From positions 310,001 through 374,000 of the forward strand of contig NZ_JAHXYH010000001.1 in NCBI RefSeq assembly GCF_019970065.1: a DNA stretch of 64,000 nucleotides, in the 5' to 3' direction. Each line of letters starts with the position of its first letter. The first letter of the stretch is position 1. This DNA is from Chryseobacterium sp. OSA05B (GTDB lineage: Bacteria; Bacteroidota; Bacteroidia; Flavobacteriales; Weeksellaceae). The position numbers were made by a program, and so were the translations under genes. Below the pieces are notes generated by a model. It was not told the origin of the DNA and ran no database searches. It was given only the letters and a program-made list of their open reading frames with translations. Below are positions 1 to 11,112 of this stretch, piece after piece.

Positions 1-292
1 CAAAATCCGTAATCACAAAGCAGATGAGCCAGTAACAAACTGTGAAATCCCAGGAGAAAAGCCTATGGTTGTAGAAAAAAAACATCACTCCCATGGCAAA
101 AGCTTTCATGATCAGGTCCAGACCGAAGTTCATCAGGGCAAGATAAACGCTTGTCGCCACATCTTTTCCATTATACAGCTTAGCTTCAGAAACGTGACTG
201 TAGATCATTTCTGCCAAAATAACGGCAGCATGAAACGGAATAGCCCATGCGTAAACGTTTTCCAGCCCGTCCTCGCTCATAAAGAAGTCCAT
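1..292 (-). CDS. Sterol desaturase / fatty acid hydroxylase family protein, N-terminal part
   Basis: The minus-strand frame is open from an ATG at 292 to the window edge and gives about 97 residues beginning MDFFMSEDGLENVYAW. The visible part is hydrophobic, with two or three likely membrane segments (around AIPFHAAVILAEMIY, LDLIMKAFAMGVMFFFY and VCYWLICFVITDF). This matches the N-terminus of flavobacterial sterol desaturase family proteins, which are membrane di-iron enzymes. The diagnostic histidine boxes should lie beyond the window, so the call rests on N-terminal resemblance only. An alternative ATG at 280 (MSEDG) is possible. A plus-strand frame over the same bases (65-316) is a shadow. 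Confidence 0.6.
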   Translation of the reverse strand, partial: MDFFMSEDGLENVYAWAIPFHAAVILAEMIYSHVSEAKLYNGKDVATSVYLALMNFGLDLIMKAFAMGVMFFFYNHRLFSWDFTVCYWLICFVITDF

Positions 293-369
293 AATAAACT
301 TTTTTGCTTTATGTAAAGGTAGGGTTTTAGGAAATTTTTAAGAAAAGTTTTGAATTTTTTAAGGAAATT

Positions 370-1404
370 TTAATCAGTTGCTTTATTGGCTAACTGTCCG
401 CAAGCTGCATCGATATCTCCACCACGGCTTTTTCTGATCATCACCGTAATTCCTGCGTTTTCCAGCTGACGTACATAATTATCTTCCGCCTGCTTATTAC
501 ACTGGTCGTATTTTCCGTCTCCGATAGGGTTATACTGGATCAGATTCACTTTGGAAGGAACCTGTTTACAGTATCTGATTAAAGCTTTGATATCTTCATC
601 TCCATCATTAATTCCTTTCCATACGCAATATTCGAAAGTAATCACAGAACCTGTCTTCTGATACCAGTACTGAAGTGCTTCCATAATATCCGTCAACGGG
701 AATTTATCCGAGAAAGGCATGATCTCGTTACGTTTGGATTCAATGGCTGAGTGAAGTGAAAGTGCCAGTTTTACCCGAAGCTCGTCGTCTGCCAGCATTT
801 TGATCATCTTCGGAAGTCCGGATGTAGAAACGGTAATTCTTCTTGGTGACATTCCCAAACCTTCCGGCTGGGTGATTTTTCTGATGGCTTCCACTACATT
901 TTTGTAATTCATCATCGGCTCTCCCATTCCCATAAAAACGATATTGGAAAGCGGTCTGTTAAAGTACATTTTGCTTTGGCTGTCAATCAGGGCCACTTGG
1001 TCTACGATTTCGGCTACTTCAAGGTTTCTCATTCTTTTGAGTCTTGCCGTTGCACAAAATTCGCAGTTTAATGAACATCCCACCTGTGAGGAAACGCAGG
1101 CTGTAGTTCTTGTTTCTGTAGGAATAAGAACAGATTCTACCAGCAGTCCGTCGTGAAGTTTCACGCCGTTTTTGATGGTTCCGTCCGTACTTTTCTGAAG
1201 TTGGTCCACAGAAACGGGATTGATGGTATACTCTTCGGAAATTCTTTCACGGAGAGATTTCGAAAGATTCGTCATTTCATCAATCGAATGGAGGTTTTTA
1301 CTCCATAACCAGTCATAAACCTGCTTCGCACGGAACGGTTTTTCCCCTAAAGTCAAAAAATAGTCTTTAAGCTGGTCTAGTGATAAAACTCGGATATCTT
1401 TCAT
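370..1404 (-). CDS. rlmN: 23S rRNA (adenine-C2)-methyltransferase RlmN
   Basis: RlmN is a radical-SAM enzyme that methylates C2 of A2503 in 23S rRNA and, in known members, A37 of some tRNAs. The 344-residue product has the CxxxCxxC iron-sulfur motif at Cys110, Cys114 and Cys117 (GCSLNCEFC). The two extra cysteines of the ping-pong mechanism are also present: Cys103 (TTACVSS), seven residues upstream as in E. coli, and Cys335 (GGDIDAACGQ). MGMGEPMMNY and ITVSTSGLP are further family blocks. It lies downstream of queA on the same strand with a 71-nt gap that contains a perfect hairpin, so co-transcription is plausible but not certain. Confidence 0.95.
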   Translation of the reverse strand: MKDIRVLSLDQLKDYFLTLGEKPFRAKQVYDWLWSKNLHSIDEMTNLSKSLRERISEEYTINPVSVDQLQKSTDGTIKNGVKLHDGLLVESVLIPTETRTTACVSSQVGCSLNCEFCATARLKRMRNLEVAEIVDQVALIDSQSKMYFNRPLSNIVFMGMGEPMMNYKNVVEAIRKITQPEGLGMSPRRITVSTSGLPKMIKMLADDELRVKLALSLHSAIESKRNEIMPFSDKFPLTDIMEALQYWYQKTGSVITFEYCVWKGINDGDEDIKALIRYCKQVPSKVNLIQYNPIGDGKYDQCNKQAEDNYVRQLENAGITVMIRKSRGGDIDAACGQLANKATD

Positions 1405-1426
1405 TATAGGTTGTAGGTATTAGGGC

Positions 1427-1461
1427 TTAGGATTTAGGGACAAATAAGCCCTAAATCCTAA
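1427..1461. repeat. Perfect 13-bp inverted repeat between queA and rlmN
   Basis: The arms TTAGGATTTAGGG (1427-1439) and CCCTAAATCCTAA (1449-1461) are perfectly complementary across a 9-nt loop. No T-run follows on the minus strand, so it is not a classical terminator. The surrounding bases contain further CCTAA/TAGGTATTAGG-like units of the type that litter flavobacterial intergenic DNA. In the transcript it would sit between the queA stop and the rlmN start. Confidence 0.7.
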
Positions 1462-1475
1462 TTCCTATTATCTTA

Positions 1476-2525
1476 TTAAAGGATTAACATTGCGTCACCG
1501 TAAGAATAGAATTTGTACTGTTCTTTTACGGCTTCTTCGTAAGCATGCATGATGAATTCTCTGCCTGCAAATGCGGCGATCATCATCAGTAGTGTAGATT
1601 TCGGTGTGTGGAAGTTCGTGATCATTGAATTCGCTACTCCAAAATCGTGAGGCGGATAAATAAACTTGTTTGTCCAACCATTGAATGCAGAGATCTTTTT
1701 GTTAGAAGAAACAGAAGTTTCCAATGCTCTCATCGTGGTAGTTCCTACTGCACAGACTCTTCTGTGAGCATCTACTGCTTTATTGATGATATCTGCATTT
1801 TTCTCATCGATGATGATTTCTTCAGACTCCATTTTGTGCTTGGAAAGATCTTCTACCTCGATTGGGTTGAAAGTTCCTAAACCAACGTGAAGCGTTACTT
1901 CAGCAAAATCGATTCCTTTGATCTCCAGTTTCTTCATCAGATGCTTAGAGAAGTGAAGACCTGCTGTAGGGGCAGCTACTGCTCCTTCAATTTTTGCATA
2001 GATCGTCTGATATCTTTCTGCATCTTCCGGCTCTACGGCTCTTTTGATATATTTTGGAAGTGGAGTTTCTCCTAATTCCTTCAGTTTTGTTCTGAATTCG
2101 TCATAAGAACCGTCGAATAAGAATCTTAATGTTCGTCCTCTTGAAGTGGTATTGTCAATAACTTCAGCTACCAAAGATTCATCTTCAGTGAAGAATAATT
2201 TGTTACCGATTCTGATTTTTCTCGCAGGATCTACAAGAACGTCCCATACTCTGGTTTCTTTGTCAAGCTCTCTTAAAAGGAAAACTTCAATTTTAGCACC
2301 TGTTTTTTCTTTATTTCCATAAAGACGCGCAGGGAAAACCTTGGTATTGTTGAAAATGAATAGATCTTTCTCATCGAAATAATCCACAACATCTTTAAAC
2401 AGTTTATGCTCAATGGTTTCTGTTTTTCTGTTAAGAACCATTAATCTAGCTTCGTCTCTGTGTTCAGATGGGTGTTCTGCCAATAATTCCGCAGGAAGAT
2501 CAAAATTAAAATCTGATGTTTTCAT
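1476..2525 (-). CDS. queA: S-adenosylmethionine:tRNA ribosyltransferase-isomerase QueA
   Basis: QueA transfers and isomerises the ribosyl group of SAM onto preQ1 in tRNA to make epoxyqueuosine. The 349-residue product is full length for the family. It begins [21 protein letters not shown] and carries typical blocks: [48 protein letters not shown] and [13 protein letters not shown] strong flavobacterial promoter lies about 55 nt upstream (2580-2611). rlmN, another RNA-modification gene, follows on the same strand. Confidence 0.95.
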   Translation of the reverse strand: MKTSDFNFDLPAELLAEHPSEHRDEARLMVLNRKTETIEHKLFKDVVDYFDEKDLFIFNNTKVFPARLYGNKEKTGAKIEVFLLRELDKETRVWDVLVDPARKIRIGNKLFFTEDESLVAEVIDNTTSRGRTLRFLFDGSYDEFRTKLKELGETPLPKYIKRAVEPEDAERYQTIYAKIEGAVAAPTAGLHFSKHLMKKLEIKGIDFAEVTLHVGLGTFNPIEVEDLSKHKMESEEIIIDEKNADIINKAVDAHRRVCAVGTTTMRALETSVSSNKKISAFNGWTNKFIYPPHDFGVANSMITNFHTPKSTLLMMIAAFAGREFIMHAYEEAVKEQYKFYSYGDAMLIL

Positions 2526-2579
2526 TTTTTTAAATTACGGTTTAAAAATTATAAAATTACTAATGTAATTTTCGGAGTG

Positions 2580-2611
2580 CAAATATACGATATTGAACAC
2601 CCCTTTGTCAA
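2580..2611 (-). promoter_or_regulatory. Bacteroidetes-type promoter for queA
   Basis: Read on the minus strand, TTGACA (TTG at 2611-2609) is followed after 21 nt by TATATTTG (2587-2580), which matches the flavobacterial -33/-7 consensus TTG-N19-21-TANNTTTG. It is about 55 nt upstream of the queA ATG. Confidence 0.7.
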
Positions 2612-2673
2612 GTATTATTTAAAATCAAATTTAAAACCGTGATTCTACGGTGATTTATGAAGAAAAAAAAGAT

Positions 2674-2681
2674 TATTTTTG
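2674..2681 (+). promoter_or_regulatory. Candidate -7 box for the AIM24-family gene
   Basis: TATTTTTG fits TANNTTTG and lies 25 nt before the ATG at 2707. No clear TTG is found at the right spacing upstream, so this is weaker than the queA promoter. Confidence 0.4.
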
Positions 2682-2706
2682 AAAAAAATTAATAATTTTT
2701 ACACGT

Positions 2707-3399
2707 ATGAGCAAATATTCATTGGAAGCTTTCGTCAACGAAACAAAAGAAAATCCACAACAAAGAGATTATTTTGAGCTTGAAACTCCACATCTTTTAG
2801 AAATCAACCTTAACAATCAGGCTGTATGGACCAAAAGAGGAAGTATGGTGGGCTATGTAGGAGGTATTAACTTTGAAAGACAGGGAATGCTGGCCGGAGG
2901 TATCGGCAATCTTTTAAAGAAAGCGATCAGCGGTGAAGGAACAAAGCTGATGAAGGCAGAAGGAACCGGCAAACTGTATGTGGCTGACTCCGGGAAAAAA
3001 GTACGTATCCTTTATCTTAACAATGAATCAGTATGTGTCAACGGAAACGATGTACTGGCACACGAACAGAGTGTAAAAAGCGATATTACCATGCTTAAAA
3101 GTGTTGCAGGAATGATGGCAGGAGGTCTTTTCCAGGTAAAACTTTCCGGAACGGGACATATTGCTATAACGACTCACGGTGAACCATTAACCCTTATGGT
3201 CACTCCTGACAGTCCGGTTTTCACAGATCCTAATGCTACAGTGGCATGGTCAGGAAACCTAAGCCCGGATCTGAAAACGAATGTTTCGTTCAAAAGTCTG
3301 ATCGGAAGAGGAAGCGGTGAAGAATTCCAGATGAAGTTCTCAGGAAACGGATGGGTCCTTATTCAGCCTTACGAAGAAGTATATTTCACAGAAAAATAA
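2707..3399 (+). CDS. AIM24 family protein
   Basis: The 230-residue soluble protein has no signal peptide or membrane segment and is rich in glycine-containing beta-strand repeats (GGIGNLLKKAISGEG, KAEGTGKLYVAD, MMAGGLFQVKLSGTGHIAITTHG, MKFSGNGWVLIQP). This is the signature of the AIM24/TIGR00266 family, related to the mitochondrial biogenesis protein AIM24. The biochemical role in bacteria is unknown. It is divergent from queA and ends in a strong terminator, so it is probably monocistronic. Confidence 0.85.
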   Translation: MSKYSLEAFVNETKENPQQRDYFELETPHLLEINLNNQAVWTKRGSMVGYVGGINFERQGMLAGGIGNLLKKAISGEGTKLMKAEGTGKLYVADSGKKVRILYLNNESVCVNGNDVLAHEQSVKSDITMLKSVAGMMAGGLFQVKLSGTGHIAITTHGEPLTLMVTPDSPVFTDPNATVAWSGNLSPDLKTNVSFKSLIGRGSGEEFQMKFSGNGWVLIQPYEEVYFTEK

Positions 3400-3420
3400 T
3401 ATATAGAACAAATGATTGTA

Positions 3421-3457
3421 AAACGGCTGCTCTTCCTGTCAGGGGCGGCCGTTTTTT
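3421..3457 (+). terminator. Rho-independent terminator after the AIM24-family gene
   Basis: A 12-bp stem with two G-U pairs (AAACGGCTGCTC with GGGCGGCCGTTT) runs directly into a T-run. Confidence 0.85.
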
Positions 3458-3461
3458 ATTT

Positions 3462-3575
3462 CCCCTCAAACCCTGAACCTCCTACATACCCCAACCCATA
3501 TCTCGAAACTCTAAGACTCTCCCACTCTCAAACCTCGTATCCCGCATCCCATACCCCTAACCTCGGAACTTTTTA
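3462..3575. repeat. G-poor degenerate intergenic repeat
   Basis: The plus strand is nearly free of G and consists of short degenerate units such as CTCAAACCCTGAACC, CGAAACTCTAAGACTCTC and CCACTCTCAAACCTCG. A second stretch of the same character lies at about 24376-24445 before bglX. This is decayed dispersed repeat DNA with no coding potential seen. Confidence 0.5.
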
Positions 3576-3585
3576 ATATATTTAA

Positions 3586-5880
<2,295 letters not shown>

Positions 5881-5890
<10 letters not shown>

Positions 5891-6915
5891 AAACAATCGT
5901 TACCGGATTTACCGGCACTGAAAATTGCACTATCACTCCCATTACCAACGGACTGATCAATACGACCTCTCTGGTGGAGGATTATGATGCTGATGAAAAA
6001 TTCATTCTTCAAAAAATCAATACTCAGGTTTTTCCTTTTCCTGAAATTATTACCAATAACCATATCCTGATCAACAGTTTGCTGGAGAACGGAAAGTATC
6101 CGCTGGAGCTGGTAAAACCTAAAGCAACCTTATCCGGAAGTTTTATTATAAAAGATGAAAACGGAGAATTCTGGAGAATGCTCAGCTTTATTGAGAATAC
6201 AAAAACATTCTTTAAAATCCCTGATATAAAAACAGCCTATGAATCTGCAAAAGCTGTCGGATCTTTTTTGAATACGATCAATCCTGAACATCTTCCCGAT
6301 ATTCAGCCCCCGATTCCCGATTTTATTAATTTTGAAAAAAGAATCTCGGATTATCAGATTTCTTTACAACATGCCCATCCAGATCTGCTGGAAAATGCTG
6401 AACCTGAAATAGAAATCATGAACGAACTTCTTTTCCTCCCCGAAAAATGGATTGAAATGGAAAAGGAAGGTATTCTACCCAAAAGAATTATTCATGGAGA
6501 TCCCAACGTCAGAAACATTCTTTTTGATGAAACTTCAAGACCTCTGGCCGTTATCGATCTCGATACCGTAACCATATCTACCATCCTCTATGATTTCGGT
6601 GACATAGCAAGATCCTACACCAATACTTTGGATGAGGATAATGGAGATGCAGACAATAATTTCAACCCCCATATTTACAGGACCGTAAAAGATGGATTTC
6701 TACTATCATTAAAGAAAAAACTGACTTTTGAGGAACTGGAAAACCTCGATTACGCTGCACAAACCGTGATTTATATTCAGGCCATTCGTTTTCTGACTGA
6801 TTATCTGAATGGAAGCACCTATTATTCGACGAAATATGCTGAGCATAATCTGGATCGAACCAGGAACCAGTTGCAGTTGCTGAAGGGTTTGAGAAAGTAT
6901 TTGCGTATTAATTAG
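5881..6915 (+). CDS. NahK-like anomeric N-acetylhexosamine kinase (APH fold)
   Basis: The 344-residue aminoglycoside-phosphotransferase-fold kinase resembles Bifidobacterium N-acetylhexosamine 1-kinase along its length. Shared blocks are GLINTTSLV, FILQKINTQVFP, the catalytic loop IIHGDPNVRNILFD (Asp in HGD), the metal-binding AVIDLDT, YDFGDIAR, and the C-terminal RFLTDYLNGSTYY, TKYAEHNLDRTRNQ. NahK phosphorylates GlcNAc and GalNAc at the anomeric carbon. Placed after GH109 and a nucleotidyltransferase, it would convert released GalNAc to GalNAc-1-P. The fit to NahK is strong at motif level; substrate is inferred. Confidence 0.82.
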
Positions 6916-6966
6916 ATTGTTTTCAAACACAAATGACACAAATGTTTTCACCAATGACACAATACC

Positions 6967-7075
6967 GTCATTGCAAGGCGAGTAACGATGAAGCAATCTC
7001 AATTTAAGGCAAGTTTTAATGCGAGGAAGGCAATAAAACTTTTTCCAGAGATTGCTTCGCTACGCTTGCAGTAAC
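6967..7075. repeat. Imperfect inverted repeat element (GAAGCAATCTC / GAGATTGCTTC)
   Basis: The left arm (6967-7000) begins GTCATTGCAAGGCGAG and ends GATGAAGCAATCTC. The right arm (7048-7075) begins GAGATTGCTTCGCTACG and ends TTGCAGTAAC. The arms are reverse complements apart from a short internal indel and flank about 47 nt. It lies between two convergent genes and looks like a REP- or MITE-like dispersed element, with no ORF inside. Confidence 0.7.
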
Positions 7076-7085
7076 AAGGGATGCG

Positions 7086-7120
7086 TTTCGGGGCGGGGAG
7101 CTTTGCTCCCCGCCCCGAAA
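7086..7120. repeat. Perfect 16-bp GC-rich hairpin
   Basis: TTTCGGGGCGGGGAGC (7086-7101), a TTT loop and GCTCCCCGCCCCGAAA (7105-7120) form a perfect stem. It has no adjoining T-run on either strand, so it may be a factor-independent barrier, an RNA-protecting 3' structure or a repeat remnant rather than a standard terminator. Apart from this and the element at 6967-7075, nothing is seen in 6916-7215. Confidence 0.75.
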
Positions 7121-7215
7121 CCCACACTTAAGTCTTTGAAAATCTCTGATTTTTCTACTTATCTGAACTTATTCTTTTCAAGACAGAACTTTTGTCTCTT
7201 TTTTGGTTGAAAATT

Positions 7216-7707
7216 TTACATCAGAAACTCCAGAATCTTCTTCCATTCTTCCAGTTTAACATCAAAAGATACGGTATGAAGAGGACTTGTAGAAGGAAGC
7301 TGAATAATCGGTAACCTGTAATTTTTTCCTAGAAGCTTTTGTAGATTTTTGTACGATTTCCCTCCATTACAGAAAACAGCTTTGATGTTGGGATGTTCAT
7401 TCAAAAGTTCGGCGATCTGGTTGGCTTCTTCATTTTTGATTTCAGAATCCAGGCTTCCTTTTCTTTCACAGGAGTCGATGACATCCCAGACTGCTATGTG
7501 ATGCTTCTTTAAAATACCTAAACGCTGAGCATAATCATCGGTAAATTCTTCGTTGAACAGATGGAAAATAATGGTCCAGAATTTATTTTGCGGATGAGCG
7601 TAATACTGTTGCTTCTCCAAAGATTTAACGCCGGGAATTGAACCTAAAATTATAATTTCAGACTGAGCATCAATTAGCGGAGGAAACGAGGAAATTCTGT
7701 TTTGCAT
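7216..7707 (-). CDS. DNA-deoxyinosine glycosylase-like protein (uracil-DNA glycosylase superfamily)
   Basis: From the ATG at 7707 the product has 163 residues and begins MQNRISSFPPLID. A longer frame to 7782 adds 25 residues outside the family alignment and is not used. Motifs of the UDG superfamily family-6 type are visible: ILGSIPGVKSL, YYAHPQNKFW, AVWDVIDSC, VFCNGG and LPSTSPLHT. These enzymes excise deaminated purines such as hypoxanthine from DNA. It is convergent with the amino-sugar operon. Confidence 0.85.
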   Translation of the reverse strand: MQNRISSFPPLIDAQSEIIILGSIPGVKSLEKQQYYAHPQNKFWTIIFHLFNEEFTDDYAQRLGILKKHHIAVWDVIDSCERKGSLDSEIKNEEANQIAELLNEHPNIKAVFCNGGKSYKNLQKLLGKNYRLPIIQLPSTSPLHTVSFDVKLEEWKKILEFLM

Positions 7708-7949
7708 ACTCAAATATATAAAAATTGGGACCAAGCGGGAAAGATTTTGGATTGTAGATTTTAGCTTCCAGATTCCAGACATGAGACTTTAGGTTAAGGT
7801 TAAGGCTGAGATTGAGAAATGTCAATGATCACTTTTGCTACACAAGTGAAATGTGAAATTCTCTAACACCGAGTTCCGTATCCCATAAGCCTATGTCGGA
7901 AAACTTAAATTTATAATTTGGTTAAAGCTCTCAGGTGATCACATAAAAA

Positions 7950-7969
7950 AAACGGGCTAAAGCCCGTTT
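7950..7969 (-). terminator. Intrinsic terminator after the S9 peptidase gene
   Basis: AAACGGGCT, AA, AGCCCGTTT is a 9-bp stem. On the minus strand it is followed by a run of T (plus-strand A at 7944-7950), about 70 nt past the peptidase stop. Its core GGGCTAAAGCCC recurs at 19712-19729. Confidence 0.75.
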
Positions 7970-8036
7970 CTATTGATATTTTCAGGAATAATTAAAAGAA
8001 ATTCAATTCATTTTAATCATTCATTCTTAGTTTACA

Positions 8037-10031
8037 TTACAAAGTTTCTTTCAACCAATCGAAGAATTCTCTCTGCCACACCAATCCGTTTTGTGGATGA
8101 AGTACCCAGTGATTTTCGTTCGGGAAATAGACTAATTTAGACTTCAGACCTCTTAATTTTGCTGCCTGGAAAGCTTCCTGCCCCTGCTCATAAGGCACAC
8201 GGAAATCGATACCTCCCTGGAAGATCATGATCGGCTTGTTCCATTTTTCAACAAAATTGCTTGGATTGAATTCTGTGTATGCTTTCGGAAGTGGCTTTTC
8301 CCATGGAGAACCCAAATCCCAGTTGGCAAACCAAAGTTCTTCCGTAGTAAGATACCATGATTTCATATCAAATAATCCATCGTGTGCGATGAAGGTTTTG
8401 AATCTGTTTTCGTGGATTCCGGCTAACATAAATACACTGTATCCTCCGTAGCTTGCTCCTACTGCTGCTACTCTTTCCCCGTCTACATACGGTAATGTTT
8501 TCGCGAAATCTGTTGCAGCCAGATAATCTCTCATCGGTTGTCCGCCCCAGTCTTTGGAAATTTCTTCATTCCATTTTGTTCCCCAGCCCGGCATTCCTCT
8601 TCTGTTTGGAGCCACTACGATATATCCGTTGGCAGCCATCAGAGAGAAATTCCATCTTGTACTGAAAAACTGAGTTAATGCAGATTGTGGCCCTCCCTGG
8701 CAGTATACCAGTGTAGGATATTTTTTATTCGGGTCAAAGTTCGGTGGGTAGTGGAACCATACGCCCATTTCTTTTCCATCCGTTGTTTTCACCATCTTCA
8801 GTTCAGATTTCCCCAGCGCCAGTTTAGCATAAGCTTCTTTGTTGACTTCAGTCAACTGCTTCATTTCTCCGTTTTTCACATTGACAGAGAATAGTTCCGT
8901 TGCATGGTTGACGTCTGTTCTTCCTACTAAAAGTGAAGATTTATTGTCGGTGAAAATTTCGTTAACGTCAAAATCACCTTTTGTGATCTGCTGTACTTTT
9001 GCCGCTTTAGGATCTAAAGAGAAAAGCTGTTTTGTTCCTCTGAACGCGGCTGTAAAATAGATCGCTTTGGAATCTCCGCTCCAGAATACATCTCCGGAAA
9101 CGCTTTCGTCCCAGCCAGCGGTAAGGTTTGTGGTTTTACCGGATTTCCAGTCCATGATTTTCACATCATTTTTATCTGCTTCGTAACCGTCTCTGGCCAT
9201 ACTCTGCCAGATCATGGATTTACCGTCCGGACTGAATTTTGGGTTAACATCGTATCCTTTATTGGATTCCGTTAAATTCTTAGTCGTTCCTGAAGCAAGA
9301 TCGTAGGCAAAAATATCTGTGTTGGTGCTCGTAGAATATTCCTTTCCGCTTTTAGGTTTTGTAACGTATAAAAGCTGAGTAGAATCCGGACTCCAGATAA
9401 AATCTTCTGTTCCACCGAAAGGTCTTTGAGGAGAATCCCATGTTTTACCTTCCAACAGATCTTTTGCAGATTCTGCTTTGTCTGTGGTATTGACTACAAA
9501 TACATGGTTGTATTTCCCTTCATTGAAATAATCCCAGTGTCTGTGGTTCAGATCGGTATACACCTGAGCAGTAGTTTTAGGAGTATCGCTGTATTTGTCT
9601 TTCCCCATTAATTTCTCTACCAGAACCTGCTTACTGAAGGCAATTTTCTTACCGTCCGGAGAGATCACGATATTGTCAGCTTCCCCGATGGTATAAAATT
9701 CAGACCAGGTTTTCCCGCTGTCTTTTGAAAGGTAGATTTTATCTCCTTCCTGTGCATAAATTCCGTTTTTATCCCACTGAATAAGGGCTTTTTTACCGAA
9801 ATCTATTTTGGAAGACTGGTTATTAAGAACATTGAGAAAGTAGTTCTCGCTTTTTGTTTTTTCTGTTTTCAGATCTACCTGCCCCACTTTATAGATAAGT
9901 GAAGACTGATCCGGTGAAACTGCCTGTACTCCCACTTTTTTCAAAGTCCAGAGGATTTCAGGTGTCATTAACTGTTGTGCATTCATTAAGAGTGGAGCTG
10001 CCAGAGCCAGCAGACTGTACTTAAGCTTCAT
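8037..10031 (-). CDS. Secreted S9 family serine peptidase (dipeptidyl-peptidase 5-like)
   Basis: The 664-residue protein has a signal peptide (MKLKYSLLALAAPLLMNAQ), an N-terminal beta-propeller rich in WSPD/FSPDG-type repeats (PDGKKIAFS, IWSPDSTQLLYV, FSPDGKSMIW, FWSGDSKAIYF), and a C-terminal alpha/beta hydrolase domain. The catalytic triad is visible as Ser527 (GASYGG), Asp609 (GGIDFRVP) and His641 (NENHWV). S9C enzymes of this kind act in the periplasm of Bacteroidetes to remove dipeptides during peptide uptake. It is a single gene ending in a terminator. The exact cleavage preference is not readable. Confidence 0.88.
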   Translation of the reverse strand: MKLKYSLLALAAPLLMNAQQLMTPEILWTLKKVGVQAVSPDQSSLIYKVGQVDLKTEKTKSENYFLNVLNNQSSKIDFGKKALIQWDKNGIYAQEGDKIYLSKDSGKTWSEFYTIGEADNIVISPDGKKIAFSKQVLVEKLMGKDKYSDTPKTTAQVYTDLNHRHWDYFNEGKYNHVFVVNTTDKAESAKDLLEGKTWDSPQRPFGGTEDFIWSPDSTQLLYVTKPKSGKEYSTSTNTDIFAYDLASGTTKNLTESNKGYDVNPKFSPDGKSMIWQSMARDGYEADKNDVKIMDWKSGKTTNLTAGWDESVSGDVFWSGDSKAIYFTAAFRGTKQLFSLDPKAAKVQQITKGDFDVNEIFTDNKSSLLVGRTDVNHATELFSVNVKNGEMKQLTEVNKEAYAKLALGKSELKMVKTTDGKEMGVWFHYPPNFDPNKKYPTLVYCQGGPQSALTQFFSTRWNFSLMAANGYIVVAPNRRGMPGWGTKWNEEISKDWGGQPMRDYLAATDFAKTLPYVDGERVAAVGASYGGYSVFMLAGIHENRFKTFIAHDGLFDMKSWYLTTEELWFANWDLGSPWEKPLPKAYTEFNPSNFVEKWNKPIMIFQGGIDFRVPYEQGQEAFQAAKLRGLKSKLVYFPNENHWVLHPQNGLVWQREFFDWLKETL

Positions 10032-10345
10032 ATGTTGATATTCATTTTTAACGGAAATATGAAATCATGCCGAGTTCATTAATTCCTTTTATTTAATTCA
10101 AAGATCCCCAAAGTTAGTACTTAAAATACCAATGAACGAAAGAATTAACAAGAAAATTCCATTTCACAAACCGGGATCTTTCTTACAGGAAAACCCCTGT
10201 TTTCTAAAGATGGGTACTTTCCCTCTTCTTTCATATCCCTCAAAACCTGAATTTTACTTCAACGAAATCATCAAAGTTTTTGTCTTTATAATCAAAAAAA
10301 ACAACCGTCCAATATATTAATTAAAACCATTTAAAAATTTACATC
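10032..10345. other. Intergenic region upstream of the S9 peptidase and a small protein gene
   Basis: These 314 bases separate the divergent peptidase gene and the 84-residue ORF. A minus-strand TAACTTTG at 10109-10116 fits a -7 box for the peptidase, but no well-spaced TTG is seen. The 62-codon frame at 10132-10320 is not convincing. AT-rich otherwise. Confidence 0.4.
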
Positions 10346-10600
10346 ATGAGTACACTAGAAACAGGAAATTTTAAAGGAACCTCGGTAGAGGCAGGTGCAG
10401 CTAATCTCTGGCACATTCACAAAGATCATATCAAATATGATACTATTAATGCAACAAGAGTTGATTTTAATGGCAGAACATTAGAAAAAATTATGGCAAA
10501 ACTCGCTGACAATGCTCCTCTTAATGCCCCGTATCTTCAACGAGCCGATCAGAAATCCACATATGATCAATGCCTGAAATGGATTGAGAAATATTGTTAA
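10346..10600 (+). CDS. Small conserved-type hypothetical protein (84 aa)
   Basis: The product starts MSTLETGNFKGTSVEAGAANLW and is soluble, with no signal peptide, membrane segment or recognised domain. A terminator follows 3 nt after its stop, which argues that it is a real, separately transcribed gene. Function unknown. Confidence 0.7.
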   Translation: MSTLETGNFKGTSVEAGAANLWHIHKDHIKYDTINATRVDFNGRTLEKIMAKLADNAPLNAPYLQRADQKSTYDQCLKWIEKYC

Positions 10601-10603
10601 CAC

Positions 10604-10640
10604 AAGAGGCTGCCCTATCTGGACAGCCTCTTTTATTTTG
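10604..10640 (+). terminator. Rho-independent terminator after the 84-aa gene
   Basis: AAGAGGCTG (10604-10612) pairs with CAGCCTCTT (10624-10632) and runs into TTATTTTG. It lies between convergent genes. Confidence 0.8.
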
Positions 10641-10656
10641 CGGTATATTTTGTTAT

Positions 10657-11001
10657 TTATTCTCCATCTGAAAACATGGAATTGGCCAGTGAAGTCACAA
10701 AGGATAGCAGCACACTAAAGATCAGTGCCCACCAGAAGCCATCTACGACCATACTGTCTATAAAATAATCTGCAATTAAAATAATCACAGCATTGATCAC
10801 CAGGGCAAATAACCCCAATGTAATGATCGTAAGAGGCAGTCCTAAAAGTCCCAAAATAGGTTTTACAAAAATATTTAATACCCCCAGAACGATGGCAAAA
10901 ATAATAGCCGAAGAAAATCCTTCGAAATGTACACCCGGAAGCACCTTAGTCAAAAGATAAGCAACGATTGCTGTAATGAACAGCCTGATAATTAAGTTCA
11001 T
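10657..11001 (-). CDS. Phage holin family IV / small four-helix membrane protein
   Basis: From the ATG at 11001 the product has 114 residues beginning MNLIIRLFITAIVAYLLTKVL. It contains four hydrophobic helices and the family-typical GVLNIFVKPILGLLGLPLTIITLGLF block. This is the domain called mycobacterial 4 TMS phage holin superfamily IV, which is common as a chromosomal gene of unknown role and does not imply a prophage. The longer frame to 11055 adds a hydrophilic non-conserved extension. It is downstream of a thioesterase gene on the same strand. Confidence 0.8.
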   Translation of the reverse strand: MNLIIRLFITAIVAYLLTKVLPGVHFEGFSSAIIFAIVLGVLNIFVKPILGLLGLPLTIITLGLFALVINAVIILIADYFIDSMVVDGFWWALIFSVLLSFVTSLANSMFSDGE

Positions 11002-11112
11002 ATTATTATTTTTTAATGTTATGGTGTTTACGTTGCAAATCCTGTTCCATTTCACCCGGAAAAAGTCCCGTAGTTCCTTTATCTACCGAATATTTTATTG
11101 ATGGGATTCTAT

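Noticed and set aside
65..316. 83-codon plus-strand frame at the window start
   Set aside because: It is antisense to the partial sterol desaturase frame, which gives membrane helices typical of that family.
10132..10320. 62-codon plus-strand frame between the S9 peptidase and 84-aa genes
   Set aside because: No promoter, no domain and composition like spacer DNA.
10657..11001. Prophage remnant, suggested by the holin-family gene
   Set aside because: This holin-superfamily IV protein is a common chromosomal gene; no other phage genes are near.
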